From the NCBI GenBank assembly GCA_025093985.1, contig JACAAK010000002.1, forward strand, positions 4,030,001 through 4,094,000: 64,000 bases of DNA, written 5' to 3'. The notes under the pieces are model-generated. The model saw only the letters and a program-made list of their open reading frames with translations. It did no database searches and had not been told where the DNA came from. Made by a program: the position numbers and the translations under genes. Each line of letters opens with the position of its first letter. Position 1 is the stretch's first letter. Source of the stretch: Calvatia gigantea. Taxonomy: Eukaryota > Basidiomycota > Agaricomycetes > Agaricales > Lycoperdaceae. Positions 58,305-64,000 of this stretch are shown one piece after another.

Positions 58305-61300
58305 TTAGTTTCTCTGTCTGGGTTGTTTGTTCAATGCTTTTTTGTGTTTTCTGCCCCCTCTTTTATGGGTATCCTCCAGATGCCTTTTTAGGTAGTCTCT
58401 TATGGCGTCTTTCACATTTTCCAAATTGGACTCCGCTGTCCACATATCTTCTTCATTGCTGTACCTCTTCCAGTGGACCAGGAATTGATAACCCCTTCCT
58501 CATTTTCATTGTCCATGGATCTCTTCCACTTTGTACTCTTCTTCATTGTTGATAATCACTGGGTTGGGCACTGATGGTTGTTTTTGACTTGGGAACTCTA
58601 CCTGGTATGCTGGTGTCAGGAGCTATTTGTTGAATACATCATGGATAGCCCATCTGTCCAGTAGTGTCAGCCAATATGCTACTTCTCCTATCTTTTCCTT
58701 AATAAGAAAAGGTCCATACTGTTTTTGGCCTAGCTTCTTTGATGGTTGATTGGTATGGATGTTGGTGTTCTCCAACCATACTTTATCTCCTATTTGATAT
58801 GTACTGGCATGGGTTCTACTGTGGTCATGTTGCTGTTTCATCTTTTCTTGGTATGTCCGTAGTGCTGATGAGGTGTTGTCTCAGGCAGCCTGTAATCGTT
58901 CTAGGAATGCTGTGGCAATGGGATTGTTTGTCGCCAGCTCATTCTTGCCTTTCCATGGGTTCCTTCCATAGTTTAGGAAGAATGGTATCTCCTGTATTCC
59001 TCCATGTCGCTTGTCATTGTACTGGAATTCTGCAATAGGGAGCCATTCTGCCCAGTTGTCCTGGTCATAGTTGCAGTACAGACAGATGTAGGTTTCCACT
59101 TCTCTGTTGATGTGTTTGGTTTGTCCATCCGTTTGTGGATGATATGCCATTGATAGATTTCGTTCAATGCCAAGTCCCTTGAATAACTCCTTGGTGAATT
59201 CTAATGCAAATTGAGGTCCTCGGTCGCTGAGTACTTTCCTCAGTAATCTGTGTAGCTTCCATATTTCATCTCAATATATCTTTGCAACATCTTTAGATGA
59301 AGCATCTGTGGTTGTCACTGAAAGTCATATCATTTTTGTGAAGCAGTCCATGATGACTAGTATTACGTCCTTTCCTTTAGATTCTGGCAGTGGTCCAATC
59401 ATGTCGACACTGATTTCTTCCCAAGGTCCATTTGGTATTGGGAGGGGATGTAGTGGCGATTTGAGCAGCATTGTTCTTGACTTGTTTCTTTGGCAGATTT
59501 GGCATCCTTGGATATATCTTTTTACGTCCTTTCATATTGATGGCCACCAGTAGTCTCAGCCAATTAGTTCTGTCATCCTATGTTGTCCTGGGTGTCCTGC
59601 ATCTGGGGTGTCATGGTACTGTATTAGGATTTCCTCTTGTAGTTTCTGGTCGGGTGGAACATATGCGCCCATCTTCAGTGAGTTGGGATCCTTGCTTTTT
59701 CAGTTCGGTTAGGACTGTTGTTTCTTGTTGGGTCCGGCTTCGAATTCATTCTAGGAAGTTTGGTTCAATGAACAATTCTGCTCATAAGAGTACTGTGCTG
59801 TCTGTGCCTTTTGTCTGTAGCCAGCTTTCTTGGATCATAGTGACTAGTTTGTTTTCTTGTTCTTCTGGCATTTGGTGGATTCAGGATAACAGGTTGGCTT
59901 TCATGTTTGTCTTCCCAGGTATATGTCATAGCATGAAGTCATAGTCCTGCAGCCGCAGATACCACCATGCTTGTCATCCATTTAACTTCTGTGGTTCTCA
60001 GTAATACTTGAGATTTTCATGGTCAGTCCAGATTTTGAATCATTCTTTGGCATCTAGAAGGTAGTGTCTCCATTTCTTCAGGGCATGGACAATGGCTAGC
60101 AACTTTTTGTTGTATATTTCATAGTTCCATTCTGCTGGTGACAGCATTCGTGATGTGAAAGCAATTGGGTGCCATTTGTCTTCTTGTAGTTGTGAAAGTA
60201 CCCTTCCTAATGCATAGTCCGATGCGTCAACTTCTACTCTGAATTGGCCATGTCTTTGTGGTAATGTCAGGACAGGTTCTTCAGTGATATATTTCTTGAG
60301 TTGGTTGAACAAGTCTTGGTGTTCTTGTGTCCATTCCTATGTGGTTACTCCTTTGAGTTTGTTTAAGGGCCCCACAATCATACTGAAGTTTTTGATGAAA
60401 CGTTGATAGTAGTTTGCGAAACTCAGGAACCTTTCTACCCCTTTGGTGTTCTTGGGTTCAGACCAATCCCATACCAATTTTATTTTATCCTCTTCCATTT
60501 CAATTCGTCCATGTCCTACCCAAACTCCTAGCATTGGGATTTCTTCTGCATTGAAGATACACTTGGTTCACTTGAAGCATAAATTGTACTGGGCTGCTCA
60601 TTCCAGAAATTGTATTGTTTGTTCCTTTAGTTGCTCCTTAGTGTCTCCCGGGATGGCGAAGTCGTCTATATAGTTTACAATGTCTCCGTTTTGTAAGAGG
60701 TTGTGGAAGATGCTTGTCATTATTCTGAAGAATGTTCCTGGTGAGTTGCTTAGGCCGAAATACATGACTGTTGGTTCAAAGAGTCCTTCATTGGTGAGGA
60801 AGGCAGCTTTCCATTCGTCTCCTTCTTTGATCCTGACATTGTTGTATCCCCAGATGATGTCCAACTTATTGAAGTATTTTGCTTTTCCAAGCTTGTCGAT
60901 TACTTCACCAATTCTTGTTAATGGTGTTTTGTCTTTGATTACCACATTGTTTAGTCATCTGTAGTCTTGGATTAGCCTTTTGAATCCATCTTTCTTTGGG
61001 ATGAAGAATGTTGGTACTGCATATGGGGATTTCGATGGTCATATTCATCCCAATTCTAGGTTCTCCTTGATGAATGACTTGAGTTCATCCTGTTCTTTGA
61101 CTGTCATGTTGTATGTCCCTGCACTTATTTCTTTTGGGGTATCTTTGGTTAGGACTATCTTGTGATCCCATTCGGTTTGTTCTGGGAGCTTGTCAAATGT
61201 CGTTTTGTTGAATAAGTGCATAAATGGTTGTACATAGTCTGGCAGGTCTTCCAGTTTGGTCGGGTCTGGTTCGTCTTCTTCCTCCCATAGGTCTTCTGTA

Positions 61301-61760
61301 GTGGCTATGCTTCGTATTTTTTCAGTGATAGGAATGCTCTGATGGGGGAATTGACAGCCTGGTGGGCATCGGGTGAACTTGATCTCTCCGTTGTTCCAAT
61401 CTACCTCTGGGTTATGTTTGACTAGCCAATCATGTCCTAGGAAGACTTCTGCTCTGTTCTGTAGTTGTACAACTGAGGCCTCAATTTGTTCCTTATGTCC
61501 CTGGATGTCAATGTTGATCGTGGTGGTCTCCGTTACTCTTCTGCCTTGGTTAAGTGTTCTGTCCACATTTAATACCAAAATTTGTTGTTCCAATTTCCAA
61601 GTAGGGAGTCTTTCTTTGTCTACTAGTTTCTTGCTGATGCTGCTGGTTGTGCACCCTGAGTCTACAATGGTGTTGACTGTTATTTCTTTTCCTGCTATTT
61701 GTATTTTCCCTTTTAGATTTAGTTCACGCTTTCTTCTCTGAGGAATCGTGTAGAATTTGT
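58305..61760 (-). pseudogene. pol: Element G pol: protease, RT, RNase H, integrase, chromodomain
   Basis: Minus-strand order: protease (GCTTSSISKKL region near 61640), GHDWLVKHNPEVDWNNGEI, RT start PKKDG near 61000, RT core VKEGDEWKAAF-like then IVNYIDDFAIPGD, in which the YMDD Met is Ile, RNase H EVDASDYALGRVLSQ, integrase box DGQTKHINREVETYICLYCN in which the catalytic Glu (TE) is Lys, and a chromodomain near 58560-58330. The stop is at 58305-58307. Stops are mostly TGA where E keeps Arg or Trp. Confidence 0.83.
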
Positions 61761-61819
61761 CTGATATCCTAGATACAAGCTTTTTGACTCTCGAGGTAGT
61801 ACCTACTTGGAGTCTTTGG

Positions 61820-61827
61820 AAAAATCC
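61820..61827 (-). promoter_or_regulatory. Putative -1 frameshift site of element G
   Basis: Sense GGATTTTT near the end of gag. In this copy the -1 frame is open from the slip site into protease with no stop, unlike E where two TGAs have arisen. Confidence 0.55.
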
Positions 61828-61859
61828 TTTCCTTCTTTGTTGGTGACCTCTTCCACTCC

Positions 61860-62930
61860 TCAGACTTGGATCTTCTTGGGTGTAGTGCAGGCTTTGGCTA
61901 TGTGCCCCTTTTTACTGCAGTTGTAGCATATTAACCCCTTGGGCTTTTTGCAGTCTTTGGCGATGTGACCAAAAATGTCACAATTGTAGCATTTCGGCTC
62001 TCCTTTGTCATTGAAGACGTGATGCCTACTTTCTATCTCCATGGGTTCACCCATTCCTCCATAGGTGGTACCAGTGTTTGTTTTTCTGTCTCCTTGGTAT
62101 TTGGATGCTTCATATCCTTGTCCAACAGAAAGTATGGCTTCTTTCCATTCTGCATATGTATCTGGTCTGGCTGAAGGTGGATAGCCAGTGATCATATGTA
62201 TGATATCCTGTCGGGCATTTTTTCTAAGTAGGAACATGGTGTGCTTGCTATTGGTCTTGGCTTTGCTCTTCAGTACCTCAAATTCAATTAGGTAGTTGGC
62301 GGTGTTTTGGTTTCCTTGTTTGAATTTTTTGATCTGCCATTCTGCTTTGCTGTTTGAGGCATCGTCTGAGAAGGTCCTTCTAAATTCCTTGGAGAAGACC
62401 TTCCAGTCTACTGAGTCTTCGGATTCCAAGATGGCTGGTGCTCTCATAGCTGCATATGCTCCTGCAGTTCCCCCTCACAGTCTGGCTAGGACTACTATAG
62501 CTTTATCATCTGCTGAGACTATCTTGTTGAACTTCATGAAGAGGGTCATTACTCTCCACCAGTCATCGAACTTGGTGCGGGTGCCATCGAAAAATCCCAG
62601 GTCCGGCACTAGGCCTTTCCCACTGGGCATTGTTGCAGGTACTACTGCATTGTCGGTCATGTTGGAGCCGGTTTCTGATTCTGTTTTGTCTGAGCTTGAT
62701 TCGTCTGATTTCTCCTGATGGATTAGTTCTTCCTCTGCTAGGTCGAGTTCGTTTAGAAGTTCTGATAATACTTCTTCTTCTGCTGGGATTGCTCTGGGTT
62801 CATCGTGTGTTTCTTTGGTTGGTTCTTCAGGTACTTCGGGGTTCCCTGCTTCTTCTTCATCTGATGTTTCAGACTCATTGTCAGTGACTTCGAGATTTGG
62901 TTCTCTGTATTCATCTGGGTTCGAGCTCAT
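61860..62930 (-). pseudogene. gag: Element G gag
   Basis: Starts MSSNPDEYREPNLEVTDNES. Acidic N-terminus, capsid region (FDGTRTKFDDWWRVMTLF, SVDWKVFSKEFRRTF) and two zinc knuckles, CYNCDIFGHIAKDC and CYNCSKKGHIAKAC, both with complete ligand sets. One TGA near 62475 replaces an Arg codon kept in E. Otherwise well preserved. Confidence 0.85.
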
Positions 62931-62996
62931 ATACTAGCTCCTGGGTTACTCCTGTTCAGGCCTGTTTCAGCCTACTCCTTGCAAGGTGAGGTGGGG

Positions 62997-63007
62997 ACGC
63001 TTAACCA
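62997..63007 (-). other. Element G primer-binding site (self-priming)
   Basis: Sense TGGTTAAGCGT, 2 nt inside the 5' LTR. Its complement ACGCTTAACCA matches the LTR at 63100-63090 (ATGCTTAACCA) except for one C-to-T change in a CpG. Confidence 0.72.
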
Positions 63008-63009
63008 AA

Positions 63010-63313
63010 TGTTACGACCTTAGTCTGATAAGACCTCAGGTTGCAGCTTAGGCTAAGTCTTGAGGGCAAGTAAGGGGAGAGGAACTAAGTGGTTAAGCAT
63101 ACTGAATACAGGAGTGTGTATGTACACTTAAATATGGTGAGCATCCAGTTGAATGGATAGAGGTACTACATGAAATGTCCGATGATAATGGCACAGTAAT
63201 ACTATGAGTCATTACTCAGAGATTGCTGGGCTAGAATAGATGAAACAGGCATGATGTAAGGAAGGAATGTAGATGAGTACAGATCAGACAGGAATAGTCG
63301 AAAGTTCACAACA
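63010..63313 (-). repeat. 5' LTR of element G
   Basis: 304 bp. TATA (sense TATTTAA from 63134) lies 34 nt before the predicted transcript start at 63100. Confidence 0.95.
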
Positions 63314-63397
63314 ATAAATTGAAATTCAACACAAAACAGGTGATATGTTGCACTATTTCCACTGACACACTCAACAGTTTTATTTTACATTCCTTCC

Positions 63398-63702
63398 TAG
63401 TTATGACCTTAGTTGGATGAGACCTCAGGTTGCAGCTTAGGCTAAGTCTTGAAGGTGAATAAGGGGAATAAACCAGGTGGTTAAGCATACAGATTACAGG
63501 AGTATGTATGTATGTTTATATACAGAAAGGCATTTGGTTGAACAGATGGGTCTACTACATGAAACATCCAATGAGCATGGCACAGTAGTATACAAGTCAG
63601 TACTCAGAGAACACTGGGGCAAGAATAAGTGAAACAGGTACAATACAACATAGGAATGGAGACAAGCATGGAGATGTGATGGAGATGGTGAAAACTACAA
63701 CA
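63398..63702 (-). repeat. Solo LTR of the C/E/G family
   Basis: 305 bp; decayed left end TAGTTATGACC, right end ACAACA, flanked by CTTCC (63393-63397 and 63703-63707). It sits at the left edge of the repeated segment that runs to the window end. Confidence 0.82.
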
Positions 63703-64000
63703 CTTCCTGTTCCTAATATATACCTATTGCCTTTCTACTGCAAACCTCTGCATTTGTGATTTATTACCTGATCAGTTATTCTTACACACCTTTTACAATC
63801 AACATGCAGCACAGTATTGCCCTCTCTAGGATGGTAAGACACACCATCCTAGAAGAACATCCCAAAGTCCATAGTTGGGTCAAGCAAATAACCTGAGCTG
63901 TTTCAGTAACAATGCTGTGATCAAAACAGGTTTGGCATGACCACCAGAGTCAGAATTTCAATTTTTTTATGTGTCAACAGGAATTAGTTCAAAACCACAG
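63703..64000 (+). repeat. CpG-decayed copy of the segment at 15590-15884
   Basis: Alignable to the copy in gene space along its full length, with most CG sites there being TG or CA here. It runs to within about 15 bp of the window end, so its right limit is close to 63985. Confidence 0.6.

Larger units (their letters stand above)
56987..63313 (-). mobile_element. Element G: complete but decayed Ty3/gypsy chromovirus of the C/E/G family
   Basis: 6327 bp with 304 bp LTRs at 56987-57290 and 63010-63313 and perfect ATAAA duplications (56982-56986 and 63314-63318). It has gag, pol and accessory ORF in uninterrupted order and serves as the reference for reading C. The LTRs differ at only about six positions, nearly all CpG. 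It is younger than C, but in-frame TGAs make it inactive. Confidence 0.95.

Overview
The window looks like nuclear DNA of a filamentous basidiomycete, probably an Agaricomycete. Protein genes are broken up by many 47-70 bp GT-AG introns, and their products are typical of wood- or litter-associated fungi: DHA1-type MFS transporters, a CFEM/GPI protein, a PA14-containing GH3 beta-glucosidase, and a GMC oxidoreductase of the aryl-alcohol-oxidase type. The Ty3/gypsy elements are chromoviruses. No bacterial, rRNA, tRNA or CRISPR signal was recognised.

Region 1 (1-18.5 kb) is gene space with ordinary CpG content. It holds, in order, the 3' part of an MFS transporter (+), a CFEM protein (-), a GH3 beta-glucosidase (+), a second, paralogous MFS transporter (-), a single-pass membrane protein with a Ser/Thr/Pro-rich outer part (-), and a GMC oxidoreductase (-). 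Every gene except the CFEM gene carries reading-frame breaks, and every break I could resolve is a one-base insertion.

Region 2 (about 19-63.7 kb) is a nested block of retrotransposons. The oldest element, D (+), starts with an LTR at 20626 and was split by element C (-, 23812-54721). C was later hit by element B (-, 25532-42732, TSD TTAAT), by element E (+, 44136-50803, TSD TAATG) and by an LTR of the A family (51169-51803, TSD CCCAG). B was in turn split by element A (+, 29091-38242, TSD GATGG), and one LTR of E was split by a solo LTR (44239-44543, TSD AGTAG). To the right lie a D-related LTR, a gag stub with its LTR, a complete but decayed element G (-, 56987-63313, TSD ATAAA) and a last solo LTR (63398-63702, TSD CTTCC). 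C, E and G are one family. The window ends in a decayed copy of a segment also present at about 15.6-15.9 kb.

The most notable biology is in the elements. All three complete families (A, B and C/E/G) have a 10-11 nt sequence starting 34 nt after the first base of the LTR TATA box, and it is complementary to the sequence that begins exactly 2 nt inside the 5' LTR. This is the layout expected for self-primed reverse transcription (Tf1/sushi type) rather than tRNA priming. Each family also carries a different extra ORF between integrase and the 3' LTR: a sense ORF with three CCHC knuckles (A), an antisense, intron-containing ORF with a coiled coil, a Zn2Cys6-like cluster and an acidic tail (B), and a sense ORF of about 330 codons that I do not recognise (C/E/G). 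Decay of the block is dominated by CpG transitions, seen in LTR pair differences, CGA-to-TGA stops and active-site substitutions.
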